A DNA stretch of 64,000 nucleotides from Microvirga puerhi (GTDB taxonomy: Bacteria; Pseudomonadota; Alphaproteobacteria; Rhizobiales; Beijerinckiaceae). Each line of letters opens with the position of its first letter. The stretch's first letter is position 1. Both the position numbers and the translations under genes were made by a program. Below, piece by piece: positions 15,856 to 25,687 of this stretch. The stretch spans positions 126,126-190,125 of the forward strand of contig NZ_JAIRBM010000005.1 in NCBI RefSeq assembly GCF_020089865.1, read 5' to 3'. The notes under the pieces were generated by a model. That model saw nothing but the letters and a program-made list of their open reading frames with translations. It made no database searches and had not been told where the DNA came from.

Positions 15856-18024
15856 CTACTCCGCTGCCGCCTTCGATCCGTACCCGAGCCTGCGGTTCAA
15901 TTCGCCGATGAGATTGACGGCGGCTTCCGCGATCACCGTGCCGGGCGGGAAGATCGCGGAGGCGCCAGCGGCGTAGAGGGCATCGAAATCCTGCGGCGGG
16001 ATCACGCCGCCGACCACGATCATGATGTCGTCGCGGCCGTATTTCGCGAGCTCCGCCTTGAGTTCGGGCACCAGCGTCAGATGTCCGGCGGCGAGCGATG
16101 ACACGCCGATGATGTGGACATCGTTCTCCACCGCCTGACGTGCAGCCTCGGACGGCGTTGCGAAGAGCGGTCCGATATCCACGTCGAAGCCGAGATCCGC
16201 GAAGGCGGATGCGATCACCTTCTGGCCGCGATCGTGTCCGTCCTGGCCCATCTTGGCGACGAGAATACGCGGGCGGCGGCCATCGTTCTCCTCGAATTCC
16301 TCCACGAGCTGGCGCAGCTTCGCCAGCACCGGCGACTCCATGCCGACCTCCCGCTTGTAGACGCCGGAGATCGCCTTGATCTCGGCCCGGTGACGTCCCC
16401 AGACCTTCTCCAGGGCATCCGAAATCTCGCCCACCGTCGCCTTGGCCCGCGCCGCCTTGACGGCGAGATCGAGCAGGTTGCCTTCGCCGGAGGCCGCGCC
16501 TTGCGACAGCGCCGCGAGTGCTGCTTCCACGTCGGCTCCGCTGCGCTCGGCCTTGAGACGTTGCAGCTTCTCGATCTGGCGCGCACGCACTGCGGCGTTG
16601 TCCACTTTCAGGATCTCGATCACCGCTTCGTCCGATGGCCGGAAGGCGTTGACGCCGACGATGATCTGATGACCGGAATCGATGCGCGCCTGGGTGCGGG
16701 CCGCGGCTTCCTCGATCTTGAGTTTCGGGATCCCGGCCTCGATGGCCTTCGCCATGCCGCCTAAGCTCTCCACTTCCTGGATGTGGCCCCAGGCCTTCTC
16801 GGCCAGTTCCTGCGTGAGACGCTCGACATAGTAGGAGCCGCCCCACGGATCGATGATCCGCGTCGTGCCGCTTTCCTGCTGCAGGAAGAGCTGCGTGTTG
16901 CGGGCGATCCGTGCGGAGAAGTCGGTCGGCAGTGCCAGTGCCTCGTCGAGGGCGTTGGTGTGCAGCGATTGCGTATGGCCCTGTGTCGCCGCCATCGCCT
17001 CGATGCAGGTGCGCGACACGTTGTTGAACACGTCCTGCGCGGTCAGCGACCAGCCGGAGGTCTGCGAATGCGTGCGCAGGGGCAGCGATTTCTCGCTTTG
17101 CGGGTTGAACTGCTTCACGAGCTTGGCCCAGAGCAGGCGCGCAGCGCGCATCTTGGCGACTTCCATGAAGAAGTTCATGCCGATCGCCCAGAAGAACGAC
17201 AGGCGGGGCGCGAACTGGTCGATGGTGAGACCGGCCTGCAATCCGGCGCGGATATATTCGACGCCGTCGGCGAGCGTATACGCGAGTTCGAGGTCCTGCG
17301 TCGCTCCGGCCTCCTGCATGTGGTAGCCGGAGATCGAGATCGAGTTGAACTTCGGCATGTGCGCCGAGGTATAGGCGAAGATGTCCGAAATGATGCGCAT
17401 CGACCCTTTCGGCGGGTAGATGTAGGTGTTGCGCACCATGAATTCCTTGAGGATGTCGTTCTGGATCGTGCCCGCGAGCTTCGCGGCCGGTACGCCCTGT
17501 TCCTCGGCCGCGACGATGTAGAGCGCGAGCACCGGCAGAACCGCGCCGTTCATGGTCATGGATACGCTCATCTGGTCGAGCGGAATGCCCGCGAACAGCG
17601 TGCGCATGTCGTAGATCGAGTCGATGGCCACGCCCGCCATGCCGACATCGCCGGCGACCCGTGGATGATCGGAATCGTAGCCGCGATGGGTTGCGAGATC
17701 GAACGCGACGGACAGGCCCTTTTGGCCCGCGGCGAGATTGCGTCGGTAGAAGGCGTTCGAGTCCTCGGCCGTGGAGAAGCCGGCGTACTGGCGCACGGTC
17801 CAGGGCTGGTTCACGTACATGGTCGGGTAGGGGCCGCGAAGATACGGCGCGATGCCCGGATAGGTGTCGAGAAAATCAAGGCCTGCCCGGTCCGTCTCGC
17901 CATAGGCCGCCTTGACTGGAATGCCCTCCGGCGTCAGCCAGGGCTCCGCCTGACGCGCGCCCTCGATCGCCGGGAGCGGTGCTGACGCCCAGGAGACGCT
18001 CATAAAGTCCGGAATGCTGGTCAT
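15856..18024 (-). CDS. scpA: Methylmalonyl-CoA mutase, large (cobalamin-binding) subunit
   Basis: 722 aa from the ATG at 18024, the normal size for this subunit; further upstream codons are non-homologous. It isomerises (R)-methylmalonyl-CoA to succinyl-CoA using adenosylcobalamin. The N-terminal TIM barrel carries [20 protein letters not shown] and [12 protein letters not shown]. The C-terminal B12 domain has DGHDRG at about residues 595-600, providing the His that ligates cobalt, followed by VSSLAAGH and the GGVIPPQD loop. The small subunit is at 19.6-21.5 kb and MeaB at 7.4 kb. Confidence 0.97.
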   Translation of the reverse strand: MTSIPDFMSVSWASAPLPAIEGARQAEPWLTPEGIPVKAAYGETDRAGLDFLDTYPGIAPYLRGPYPTMYVNQPWTVRQYAGFSTAEDSNAFYRRNLAAGQKGLSVAFDLATHRGYDSDHPRVAGDVGMAGVAIDSIYDMRTLFAGIPLDQMSVSMTMNGAVLPVLALYIVAAEEQGVPAAKLAGTIQNDILKEFMVRNTYIYPPKGSMRIISDIFAYTSAHMPKFNSISISGYHMQEAGATQDLELAYTLADGVEYIRAGLQAGLTIDQFAPRLSFFWAIGMNFFMEVAKMRAARLLWAKLVKQFNPQSEKSLPLRTHSQTSGWSLTAQDVFNNVSRTCIEAMAATQGHTQSLHTNALDEALALPTDFSARIARNTQLFLQQESGTTRIIDPWGGSYYVERLTQELAEKAWGHIQEVESLGGMAKAIEAGIPKLKIEEAAARTQARIDSGHQIIVGVNAFRPSDEAVIEILKVDNAAVRARQIEKLQRLKAERSGADVEAALAALSQGAASGEGNLLDLAVKAARAKATVGEISDALEKVWGRHRAEIKAISGVYKREVGMESPVLAKLRQLVEEFEENDGRRPRILVAKMGQDGHDRGQKVIASAFADLGFDVDIGPLFATPSEAARQAVENDVHIIGVSSLAAGHLTLVPELKAELAKYGRDDIMIVVGGVIPPQDFDALYAAGASAIFPPGTVIAEAAVNLIGELNRRLGYGSKAAAE

Positions 18025-18190
18025 GACGGGGTTCAAATCTCGATCGGTCTCAAAGAACGGCAATCTTAGTCCCGTCGCGTTGAAGGAGCCACCCCTCCCA
18101 CTCGTCGGAATCGCGCTCAAGTTGCCGCTGCGTTGCGTTTGACTCCGACGGGCTGCACGTCTAACCATCGGGTGCGCAACATCATATCGC

Positions 18191-19099
18191 ATGCTCCTCC
18201 GCCGCCCTGTTCCCCAAATTCCGAGTGCCGCTTTTGCATGGCCATTCCTGGCGCGATTCATCGCCAGGGAGGAAGCGTTGGGGCAGGCTGCCGAACGCCG
18301 TGGGCCGATCGCGGCCGGGCTCTACGAATTCCTGCGTTTCGGCATCAAGGAGGGATGGGCCTGCTTGTTCGGCGGCGCCATGTGTGCGCTCCTTCTCGGA
18401 ACCCATTTCTTCTATCCGGCTGACGCGGCGCTCGCGCGGTACGATTTCCTCTTCCTCGCCGCGCTCGCGATCCAGGCGCTTCTGATCGGGCTCAAGCTCG
18501 AGAGCCTTGACGAGGCCAAGACGATTTTCATCTTCCATGTGGTCGGGACGGCGATGGAGGTCTTCAAGACGCAGGTCGGGTCCTGGATCTATCCGGAGCC
18601 GAGCCTTTTTCGTCTCGGAGGCGTCCCGCTCTTTACGGGCTTCATGTACGCGTCCGTCGGATCCTACGGAGCAAGAGCCTGGCGCTTGTTCGACTTCCGC
18701 TTCACGAACCATCCGCCCTTTGCGGCGACGCTGCTGCTTTCTCTCGGGATCTACATCAACTTTTTCAGCCATCATTATGCGGCCGACATGCGATACGTGC
18801 TGTTCCTGGCGGCAGCGGCGCTTTACGGACGAACAATCCTTCACTTCAAGGTCTGGCGGACCTATCGCCGGATGCCGTTGCTCCTCGGCCTCTTCCTCGT
18901 GACGATCTTCATCTGGTTCGCGGAGAATATCGGCACCTTCACGGGGACGTGGCTTTATCCGTCCCAGCTCAAGGGCTGGTCGATGGTTCCCTTGAGCAAG
19001 CTCGGCTCCTGGTTCCTGCTCACTATCATCTCGTTCGTGCTGGTCTCCGCCGTAAACCGTCCGCGCGAGATGTCCGGCTCCGATATCGGCCGCACATAA
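18191..19099 (+). CDS. DUF817 integral membrane protein
   Basis: 302 aa with about eight hydrophobic segments (for example [20 protein letters not shown] and [19 protein letters not shown]). Conserved elements of DUF817 include [38 protein letters not shown] and [15 protein letters not shown]. The family is an uncharacterised inner-membrane protein, and no transport signature is visible. It is divergent from scpA (about 165 bases apart) and convergent with the small exported protein gene. No ribosome site is visible before ATG 18191. Confidence 0.87.
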   Translation: MLLRRPVPQIPSAAFAWPFLARFIAREEALGQAAERRGPIAAGLYEFLRFGIKEGWACLFGGAMCALLLGTHFFYPADAALARYDFLFLAALAIQALLIGLKLESLDEAKTIFIFHVVGTAMEVFKTQVGSWIYPEPSLFRLGGVPLFTGFMYASVGSYGARAWRLFDFRFTNHPPFAATLLLSLGIYINFFSHHYAADMRYVLFLAAAALYGRTILHFKVWRTYRRMPLLLGLFLVTIFIWFAENIGTFTGTWLYPSQLKGWSMVPLSKLGSWFLLTIISFVLVSAVNRPREMSGSDIGRT

Positions 19100-19103
19100 A
19101 AAA

Positions 19104-19121
19104 GCCGCCCTGCGGGGCGGC
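19104..19121 (-). terminator. Rho-independent terminator
   Basis: Stem GCCGCCC (19104-19110) pairs with GGGCGGC (19115-19121) around a four-base loop. On the minus strand the stem is followed by a run of six T residues, so it terminates the exported-protein gene that ends at 19143. It may also stop the convergent DUF817 transcript. Confidence 0.8.
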
Positions 19122-19142
19122 CTTCGCTTCGGCGTTGAGAGA

Positions 19143-19538
19143 TCAGCTTTGCACGACGCTGGAGCGTTTCTGCGCCGTCCAGCGGCCGGAGCAGCCGAGC
19201 ATGTTCAGCTTCCAAGTTCCGGAGCCGCTCGACCCGCGCAGCTGTCCGTTGGCGTCGACCTTGGCGATGCTGCGGTAGATGTTGAGTTCCACGAGGCCGT
19301 TCGGCTGGACCTGGCCCTTCACGGTGGTCGGCGAGTCGCCGGGGGCCAGCAGGTAACGGACGTTCCCGTTCTCGATGGCAATGGAGTAGTTGTAGGTGCT
19401 TTCGCAGAGGCCGGAATCGGTCACCATCCGCACGCTCCAGGTCCCATTATGAGGCGAGGACCCGGAGGCGGCCAGGGCGGCGCCCGCCGGCAGGGCGGCA
19501 AGGGTGCAGGCAATCATCAGATGTTTGGCGGCAATCAT
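19143..19538 (-). CDS. Small exported protein of unknown function
   Basis: 131 aa. A signal peptide (MIACTLAALPAGAALAA) is followed by a mature part of about 105 residues rich in Ser, Asn and Gly with two Cys (SGLCESTYNY and NMLGCSGRW). The middle is a beta-strand pattern (VRYLLAPGDSPTTVKGQV). I recognise no catalytic motif. Small exported proteins of this shape are common in Methylobacteriaceae-like genomes. ATG 19538 is chosen because it begins the signal peptide. It lies between the mutase subunit genes on their strand, 52 bases past the end of mutA. Confidence 0.75.
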   Translation of the reverse strand: MIAAKHLMIACTLAALPAGAALAASGSSPHNGTWSVRMVTDSGLCESTYNYSIAIENGNVRYLLAPGDSPTTVKGQVQPNGLVELNIYRSIAKVDANGQLRGSSGSGTWKLNMLGCSGRWTAQKRSSVVQS

Positions 19539-19590
19539 GCACAGTCTCTCATTGTCTCGTTGGGACGATGGTGCGCGATGCCGCCGGGTG

Positions 19591-21477
19591 TTACGCCCCC
19601 GCGCGATCAAGGGCCTCGTTCAGAAGCCCCAGGACATCGCATCCACCATAAATAAAATCGGTAACGCCGGCGGCCCTCAGGTCCTGTTCCAACTCTGCCG
19701 GGCGGCCAGCCAGGTAGATGGGTTGAGCCATTGCTGCGCGCAAGGCTTTTACGGCTTCAATCGCCTGCTCCCGATAGATTTCATCCGATGAACAGAGGCA
19801 GATAAGCTGTGCTTGACTGTCGAGCGCGCCTTGCGTCAGCTCAGATAAGCTTGAGTGTCCGTCGGCGGAGACGGATTCTATGCCTCCAGCCTCGAAGAAA
19901 TTCTTCGCGAATGTGGCGCGGGCCGTGAAGGCAGCCAGCGGTCCGAGATTGGCCAGGAAGACCCGAGGACGCGCTCCCGTCTGAGCGAGGAAAGCATCTG
20001 ACCGGTCGCGTAGCTTCTCGAAAGGCGCGGCAGTGCGGAGGCTCGGCAGGGGCGCGATGTGGACCGGCTCATGGACGGAGGGGGCGCTCTGCCTGGACTT
20101 CGGCCCGGCATTCGCGCCCGGCTCGGGGAACGGGAGCAGCACCGAGACCGGAGCCTCGCCGAGGTTGGGGAATTCACTGGTGCCGGTGATCGGCTCCCGC
20201 CGTGTCGCAACGGCACGCTCCCGCTTGGACCGCGTCTCGGCAATGCGCTCTTGCAGAGTGCCGCGCATCAAGCTCTCGACGATCCCGCCATCGCTCTCGA
20301 TGTCCTGGAACAGGCTCCAGGCCCGCTCGGAGAGCGCCTCGGTGAGGGCTTCGAAGCCGCCGGCGCCGGCGGCCGGATCGGCGACCCGCCAGAGGTTCGA
20401 CTCGTGGAGGAGGATGGCTTGCGTGTTGCGGGCGACGCGGCGGGCGAAGGCGTCGGGCAGGCCGAGCGCGGCCGTGAAGGGCAGAACCGTAATCGCATCG
20501 GCGCCGCCGATACCGGCTGAGAAGGCTGCGATGGTGCCGCGCAGCATGTTGACCCACGGGTCGCGCCGGGTCGTCATCCGCCAGGCGGTCTCGGCGTGGA
20601 TGCGGATCGGCTTCGGCGCGAGGCCGGATGCCTGCTCGATCCTGGCCCAGAGGCGACGCAGGGCGCGGAATTTGGCGATCGTCAGGAATTCATCCGCGTC
20701 GGCGACGAGAAGGAAGGACAGGGCGTTTCGCGCGGCATCGAGGGAGTGCCCGTAGGTTTCGAGCGCCCGCAGATAAGCGACGCCGGTGGCGAGCACGGCC
20801 GCCAGCTCCTGCGCCTCTCCTGCGCCCGCTTCATGATAGGGCCGTCCGTCCGCAAGCGCCGTCCGGCCTGAAAAGCCGCGCTCCGTCAGATCGGCGAGGG
20901 TCTCGCCGAGTCGTCCCGCCACCACGGGCCAGGGGGCGGAGAGAATGCCGAGCGCAGCCATGGCGCCGATGGGATCGAGGCCGAGATCTGCGGAAATGCC
21001 GGAAAGTGCATGGCCGCGCCGCTCCGCGAGGGTCGCGAAATGGCCGGCCACGATCCGGCCCTGTCCGCCTGCATCGAGACGCACATGGATGAGGTCGAGC
21101 ATGACGCCGGCGAGCGTGCGATCGAGATCCTCGACGGTCAGCGCCTGCACGCCGAAGCCGCGCGCCGCGGGAGCCTTGCGGGTCACGAGGGTCAGCGAAT
21201 CCGCACCGCCCTCGAGATCGGCGAGCGCTTGCGCATTCGCGGCTTCGGGATCCGGATGATCAACCCGCTGCGCGACGCGCCACGGCGCCACCTCGGCGCG
21301 GGCTGTGAGGGGAGCATGCTCGGCCTTGGGATAGAGCGGCTGAATCGACAGTCCCTCGGGTGTTCTGGAAACGAGCTTCTTCTCGAAATCCGCGCCCTTC
21401 AGCACGCCCTCGACCAATCGGAGCCATTGCTCGCGGGAGGGAGTGGGGAAGTCGGCGGCGAGGGAAGGATCGTCCAT
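19591..21477 (-). CDS. mutA: Methylmalonyl-CoA mutase, small subunit
   Basis: 628 aa, matching the beta subunit of heterodimeric mutases. The barrel part has TRRDPWVNMLRGTIAAFSAG and ARNTQAILLHESNLWRVADPA, counterparts of the RTH/QSG region of ScpA. The C-terminal cobalamin-fold domain begins at RPRVFLANLGPLA, but DxHxxG is not conserved (VSADGHSSLSE), as expected for the subunit that does not bind B12. It is a structural partner of ScpA. Unusually, its gene is separated from scpA by two unrelated genes. An 8-bp inverted repeat lies 39 bases upstream of the start. Confidence 0.93.
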   Translation of the reverse strand: MDDPSLAADFPTPSREQWLRLVEGVLKGADFEKKLVSRTPEGLSIQPLYPKAEHAPLTARAEVAPWRVAQRVDHPDPEAANAQALADLEGGADSLTLVTRKAPAARGFGVQALTVEDLDRTLAGVMLDLIHVRLDAGGQGRIVAGHFATLAERRGHALSGISADLGLDPIGAMAALGILSAPWPVVAGRLGETLADLTERGFSGRTALADGRPYHEAGAGEAQELAAVLATGVAYLRALETYGHSLDAARNALSFLLVADADEFLTIAKFRALRRLWARIEQASGLAPKPIRIHAETAWRMTTRRDPWVNMLRGTIAAFSAGIGGADAITVLPFTAALGLPDAFARRVARNTQAILLHESNLWRVADPAAGAGGFEALTEALSERAWSLFQDIESDGGIVESLMRGTLQERIAETRSKRERAVATRREPITGTSEFPNLGEAPVSVLLPFPEPGANAGPKSRQSAPSVHEPVHIAPLPSLRTAAPFEKLRDRSDAFLAQTGARPRVFLANLGPLAAFTARATFAKNFFEAGGIESVSADGHSSLSELTQGALDSQAQLICLCSSDEIYREQAIEAVKALRAAMAQPIYLAGRPAELEQDLRAAGVTDFIYGGCDVLGLLNEALDRAGA

Positions 21478-21515
21478 GGCTGATATCCGTCAGGGGAAGC
21501 GTCTTGCCTTGTAGC

Positions 21516-21534
21516 TGGTTCGCAGCGCGAACCA
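21516..21534. promoter_or_regulatory. Inverted repeat upstream of mutA
   Basis: TGGTTCGC (21516-21523) and GCGAACCA (21527-21534) are exact reverse complements around a three-base spacer. They lie between the LysR stop and the mutA start, 39 bases from the mutA ATG. A regulator-binding site is possible; no T-tract accompanies it, so it is not an obvious terminator. Confidence 0.45.
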
Positions 21535-21557
21535 AAGCCTGCATGGCCTCCGCGTTT

Positions 21558-22472
21558 TCATCCGTCGGAGGGCAACGACCCGGTCAGGAGCGGGCGCGCC
21601 GCCGTCATACCCTCTCCGATCACGTCGAGGAATGCGCGGACCCGGGCCGTGCGACGCAGATCCGCATGGGTCACGATCCACAACTCGCGGCCGAGCGCGG
21701 AGATCGGCTCGCGGACGAGGCGCATGAGATCCGGCTCCGGATCGCCGAGATAGCAGGGCAGGACCGCGACGCCGATGCCGGCTTTTGCGGCGACGAGCTG
21801 GCTGACGATGCTGTTGGTGCGATAGACGATGGCCTGCGACGGCACATGCTCGGCCATCCATTCGGCCGCGTTGATGCCGCTCGCGTTTTCCTCCCAGCCG
21901 ATCACCGGATAGGCGGCAAAGTCCGTCGGCCCGGTCGCCGGCGCGCCTCCTGCGAGCAGGCTTCGGGAGCCATACGCGGTCCAGGCGACGTCAGAGAGCT
22001 TGCGCCCATAAAGATCGCCCTCACGTGGGCGGTTGATCCGAAGCGCAATGTCGGCTTCGCGCCGCGACAGGTTCAGGACCCGGTTGTCGATGACGAGCTC
22101 GACGAGAATTCCGGGGTGAAGCTCTCGGAACTTGGCGATTTGCTTCGTCAGCACCCGATACGCGAGCGTTTCGGAGGAGGTCACGCGCAGCCGTCCTGTC
22201 AGGCTGGTGTCGCGGCCGACGATCTCGCGATCAAGGGCGTCGGTTTCTGTCTCGATCCGCTCCGCGGTCGCAGCCATGCGCTCGCCCGCCTGGGTCGGAG
22301 CATAGACGCCGCCGGGAAGCCGCTCGAACAGCCGGACCCCGATGGCATCCTCCAGCGCTCCGAGCCGGCGAAACGCTGTAGAGTGATTGATCTCGAGGTC
22401 TTTCGCGGCTCCTGTCAGGCTGCCGTTGCGGGCAATCGCCAGCACGAGCCGCAGATCGTTCCAGTCATCCAT
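21558..22472 (-). CDS. LysR-family transcriptional regulator
   Basis: 304 aa from ATG 22472. The N-terminal winged helix is WNDLRLVLAIARNGSLTGAA, with NHSTAFRRLGALEDAIGVRLF as the recognition region. The effector domain has RLRVTSSETLAYRVL and the second lobe LVAAKAGIGVAVLPCYLG. The regulator is divergent from the glutathione S-transferase gene (131 bases between starts), the usual arrangement for a regulator and its target. A short dyad CTTGC/GCAAG is present there. Confidence 0.9.
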   Translation of the reverse strand: MDDWNDLRLVLAIARNGSLTGAAKDLEINHSTAFRRLGALEDAIGVRLFERLPGGVYAPTQAGERMAATAERIETETDALDREIVGRDTSLTGRLRVTSSETLAYRVLTKQIAKFRELHPGILVELVIDNRVLNLSRREADIALRINRPREGDLYGRKLSDVAWTAYGSRSLLAGGAPATGPTDFAAYPVIGWEENASGINAAEWMAEHVPSQAIVYRTNSIVSQLVAAKAGIGVAVLPCYLGDPEPDLMRLVREPISALGRELWIVTHADLRRTARVRAFLDVIGEGMTAARPLLTGSLPSDG

Positions 22473-22603
22473 CGGAACAGCGTAGGCTGGCGCTTGCATG
22501 GACGCAAGTGTGACTTCTGAAAATGCTGATGGCTATGCGCCAAGGCAAGGGATATTTCTGTCTCATCCCGCCGCCCCGGCGGCCCATCCAAGGAGATGAT
22601 TTC

Positions 22604-23221
22604 ATGAAGCTCTATTATGCCCCCGGCGCCTGCTCCCTTGCCGTTCATATCGTGGCCCGCGAGGCAGGGACTCCCGTCGATCTGGTGAAGGTGGATCTGA
22701 AGGCCCACAAGCTGGAGAACGGCGCCGATCTGGCAAGCGTCAATCCGAAGAATGCCGTCCCGGCCATCGCGCTGGACAATGGCGAGGTCCTGACGGAGGC
22801 GGCGGTTCTCGTGCAATGGGTGGCGGAGCAGGCCGGCAAAAGCGATCTGCTGCCGGCGGCCGGCACGATGGCGCGCTTTCGGGTGCAGGAATGGTTGAAC
22901 TTCGTCGCCACGGAGCTGCACAAGGGCTTCAGCCCCTTGTGGCACCCGGAGACGGAGGAGGGGACGAAGCGGGCCGCGCGCGAGAAGCTGGCGAGCCGCT
23001 TTGCCCAGTTGGATGAGCGCCTGGGCCGCAGTGCCTATCTCGCCGGCGAGCACTTCACGGTGGCCGATGCCTACGCGTTCACCATTGTGAACTGGTCGCA
23101 TTTCCTGAACGTGGACCTCAAGCCCTTCCCGCGTCTTTCAGCCTATCTCGACCGGATCGCAGCCCGTCCGGCCGTGCGTGAGGCGCTGATGGCTGAGGGG
23201 CTTTTGAAGAAGGCCGCATAG
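22604..23221 (+). CDS. gstA: Glutathione S-transferase, beta class
   Basis: 205 aa. The N-terminal thioredoxin-like domain carries YYAPGACSLAVHI, whose Cys-Ser is the beta-class active site (Cys10 of the Proteus enzyme), then VNPKNAVPAI, which binds glutathione. The helical C-terminal domain has FTVADAYAFTIVNW. It conjugates or reduces electrophiles with glutathione in the cytoplasm. The ATG at 22604 has AAGGAG upstream. It is divergent from the LysR gene. Confidence 0.94.
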   Translation: MKLYYAPGACSLAVHIVAREAGTPVDLVKVDLKAHKLENGADLASVNPKNAVPAIALDNGEVLTEAAVLVQWVAEQAGKSDLLPAAGTMARFRVQEWLNFVATELHKGFSPLWHPETEEGTKRAAREKLASRFAQLDERLGRSAYLAGEHFTVADAYAFTIVNWSHFLNVDLKPFPRLSAYLDRIAARPAVREALMAEGLLKKAA

Positions 23222-23234
23222 GAGCTGGATCGTT

Positions 23235-23258
23235 GCAGCGGGCCATGAGGCCCGCTGC
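23235..23258 (+). terminator. Hairpin after gstA
   Basis: A perfect 10-base stem: GCAGCGGGCC (23235-23244) pairs with GGCCCGCTGC (23249-23258), with loop ATGA. It starts 14 bases after the gstA stop. There is no downstream T-tract, so it may be a terminator or an mRNA 3'-end stabiliser. Confidence 0.5.
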
Positions 23259-23272
23259 CCTAACCCATAACC

Positions 23273-23418
23273 CGTCATTCCGGGGCCGCGCAGCGGAGCC
23301 CGGAACCCATAAACGTCAACCTTTCGGGCCAGAGAGCGGCAATAGCCGCTGCTCTTCATTCTGTGACGTCATGGTTATGGGTTCCGGGTCTGGTCCTTTG
23401 GACCATCCCGGAATGACG
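23273..23418. repeat. Nested inverted repeat (family 2, copy A)
   Basis: Outer arms CGTCATTCCGGG (23273-23284) and CCCGGAATGACG (23407-23418), with inner arms CCGGAACCCATA (23300-23311) and TATGGGTTCCGG (23376-23387). It lies between convergent genes. A second copy with the same arms is at 44442-44589, so this is a dispersed palindromic element. Confidence 0.85.
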
Positions 23419-23427
23419 GTGTATCGA

Positions 23428-23808
23428 TCAAACGAACTGCGACAGGCCGGGAATGGCGCCGACGATGGGACCCATGACGTCCTCGCCGGCCTTTTCGCGG
23501 CCATAGGCGAAGAGCTCGCGGCCGAGGGGCTGCATCTGGCCCATGGAGACGCCGGCGCTCATCAGTTGCCCACCCAGGGCCATGACGCCGCCGCCGAGCG
23601 AACCCACCATGCCCATGAGGCCGCCACCGCCGCCGGAACCGGCCTGCGCGATCGCCTCCTGGGCGCCGGGAAGGGCCGCGATGAGCTGGTTGACCTCGTC
23701 GGTCGGGCCTTCCTTCTGCAGGAAAGCCAGGATGAGCCCGATGGCCTTCGTGATGACCGAGGCTTCGAGGCCCGTTTTCTCCGAGATGCGGGCGACAAGC
23801 TCTTCCAT
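23428..23808 (-). CDS. DUF2267-like small Gly-rich protein
   Basis: 126 aa. An N-terminal helical segment (EELVARISEKTGLEASVITKAIGLILAFLQ) precedes a Gly/Met-rich linker, and a C-terminal helix ends in VGAIPGLSQFV. The pattern matches rhizobial proteins usually labelled DUF2267. No membrane helix or catalytic residue is evident; function is unknown. A good ribosome site (AAGGAG) precedes ATG 23808. It is divergent from the HerA-like ATPase gene. Confidence 0.7.
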   Translation of the reverse strand: MEELVARISEKTGLEASVITKAIGLILAFLQKEGPTDEVNQLIAALPGAQEAIAQAGSGGGGGLMGMVGSLGGGVMALGGQLMSAGVSMGQMQPLGRELFAYGREKAGEDVMGPIVGAIPGLSQFV

Positions 23809-23928
23809 GAGATTCTCCTTGGGAATGTTGGTGCGGTTAATTCGCGCTGGACGGTTCCGAAATCAAGGCGGGCAAGAGTGGAAACCGGAGGAGGGATTTT
23901 CTAGACTAGTCCCATCGGGAGGACCACG

Positions 23929-25470
23929 ATGCTTCAGGACGGCAAGATCTTCATCGGCAAAAGCACCAAACCGGAATACCTGGATCTGGCGCTCGCCAAC
24001 CGCCACGGTTTGATCACCGGGGCAACCGGCACCGGAAAGACCGTGTCGCTGCAGGTCCTTGCTGAAGGGTTCTCGCAGGCCGGCGTTCCGGTCTTTGCCT
24101 CGGACATCAAGGGCGACCTCTCCGGCATCGGCGCCGAGGGCATTGGCAAGGACGCCTTCGTGAAGCGCGCGAAGGAGATCGGGATCGACTACAAGGCCGA
24201 CCGCTTTCCCGTGGTCTTCTGGGACTTGTTCGGTGAGCAGGGCCACCGGGTGCGCGCGACGGTCTCGGAAATGGGACCGCTGCTTCTCTCGCGCCTCCTC
24301 GACCTCAACGACACCCAGGAAGGTGTCCTCAACATCGCGTTCCGCATCGCCGATGAGCAGGGCCTTCTGCTCCTCGACCTCAAGGATCTGCGCGCGCTGC
24401 TGCAGTTCATCGCCGACAGGGCGCAGGAGCTGACGACGACCTACGGCAACGTCTCGAAGGCGACGATCGGCACCATCCAGCGCCAGCTCCTCGTCCTTGA
24501 GAATCAGAAGGGCGACGAGTTCCTCGGCGAGCCGGCCCTCAACATCAAGGATCTGATGCGCACAGATCGGGATGGACGCGGCATCGTCAACATTCTGGCC
24601 GCCGACAAGCTGATGGCCAATCCGCGCCTTTATGCGACCTTCCTCCTCTGGCTGATGTCGGAATTGTTCGAGGAATTGCCGGAAGTCGGCGATCTCGACC
24701 AGCCGAAACTCGTGTTCTTCTTCGACGAGGCGCATCTGTTGTTCAGCGATGCGCCCAAGCCTCTCCTTGAGACCGTGGAGCGGGTCGTCCGCCTCATCCG
24801 CTCGAAGGGTGTCGGCGTTTATTTCGTGACGCAGAATCCCGCCGACGTGCCGGAGACGGTGCTGGCCCAGCTCGGCAACCGGGTGCAGCATGCGCTCCGG
24901 GCTTATACACCGCGCGAGCAGAAAGCAGTCCGCGTGGCGGCGCAGACCTTTCGGCAAAACCCAGCCTTCGACACGGAAAAGGCCATCACTGAACTCGGCG
25001 TCGGCGAAGCGCTTGTCTCTACCCTGGAGGGCAAGGGCGTGCCGTCGATGGTCGAGCGGACTTTGATGGCCCCACCCATGGCGCAGGTCGGTCCCATCGA
25101 TCCGTCCTTGCGCCAGCAGATCATCGCGTCGAGCGTCCTGCGCGGAAAGTACGAGCAGTCAATCGATTCCGAATCGGCTTACGAACTTCTGGCGCAGCGG
25201 GCGGAGAAGGCGGCTGCCGATGCGCAGGCCGCGCAAGGCGGCGGCGGGCTCCTCGACATGCTCGGCGGCCTCTTCGGCACCAACGGGCCGCAGCGCAAGG
25301 GCACGCTCACCGTTGGCCAGCGTGTGACCCGGGAGGTGACGCGCACCGTGGTGAACCAGACAGTCGGCTCGATCGCCGCCGAACTCGGCAAATCCATCGC
25401 CGGCCGCCAGGGCGGTTCCATCGGCCGCGCCATCGTGCGCGGGACGCTTGGCGGGTTGTTGCGGCGGTAA
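23929..25470 (+). CDS. HerA-like P-loop ATPase, DUF853 family
   Basis: 513 aa. Walker A is GATGTGKT (residues 31-38), Walker B KLVFFFDEAHLLF, and RLIRSKGVGVYFVTQNPADVPETVLAQLGNRVQHALRAYTPREQKA is the arginine-finger and sensor region of FtsK/HerA enzymes. The C-terminus is a coiled-coil, then a Gly-rich region. DUF853 proteins (E. coli YjgR) are predicted hexameric translocases with no defined role. The ATG at 23929 has GGGAGG upstream. It stands alone, so it is not part of a NurA or defence pair visible here. Confidence 0.92.
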   Translation: MLQDGKIFIGKSTKPEYLDLALANRHGLITGATGTGKTVSLQVLAEGFSQAGVPVFASDIKGDLSGIGAEGIGKDAFVKRAKEIGIDYKADRFPVVFWDLFGEQGHRVRATVSEMGPLLLSRLLDLNDTQEGVLNIAFRIADEQGLLLLDLKDLRALLQFIADRAQELTTTYGNVSKATIGTIQRQLLVLENQKGDEFLGEPALNIKDLMRTDRDGRGIVNILAADKLMANPRLYATFLLWLMSELFEELPEVGDLDQPKLVFFFDEAHLLFSDAPKPLLETVERVVRLIRSKGVGVYFVTQNPADVPETVLAQLGNRVQHALRAYTPREQKAVRVAAQTFRQNPAFDTEKAITELGVGEALVSTLEGKGVPSMVERTLMAPPMAQVGPIDPSLRQQIIASSVLRGKYEQSIDSESAYELLAQRAEKAAADAQAAQGGGGLLDMLGGLFGTNGPQRKGTLTVGQRVTREVTRTVVNQTVGSIAAELGKSIAGRQGGSIGRAIVRGTLGGLLRR

Positions 25471-25498
25471 CCTAGTCATTCATGAGTGGTGCTCAGCG

Positions 25499-25596
25499 TC
25501 ATCCCCGGGCTCGTCCCGGGGATCCACGTCTCCTCTTGCCACCGTTTCCAAAGACGTGGATGGCCGGGTCAAGCCCGGCCATGACGGGAATGAGGG
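25499..25596. repeat. Triple-hairpin intergenic repeat (family 3)
   Basis: Three consecutive dyads are visible: CCCCGGG/CCCGGGG around 25503-25521, GATCCACGTCT paired with AGACGTGGATG, and ATGGCCGGG/CCCGGCCAT around 25560-25582. The element fills the gap between the HerA-like ATPase and the M20 dipeptidase. The last hairpin resembles the one at 48225-48247, suggesting related repeats. Confidence 0.7.
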
Positions 25597-25687
25597 AGGA
25601 CAGCAGGTTTGCGCCATCCCCCTTGCCGCGCCACGCCGATAGGCGCACCGTGGCGCGCCTCGATTCGATCCAAGTAGCGAAGAAGCC

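Noticed and set aside
15851..16846. 331-codon minus-strand frame inside scpA
   Set aside because: It is a frame-shifted shadow of the strongly supported scpA gene, with Arg/Gly-rich composition.
23929..25470. HerA-like ATPase as part of a defence or repair pair
   Set aside because: No NurA nuclease, SIR2 or other partner adjoins it; DUF853 proteins stand alone in many bacteria.
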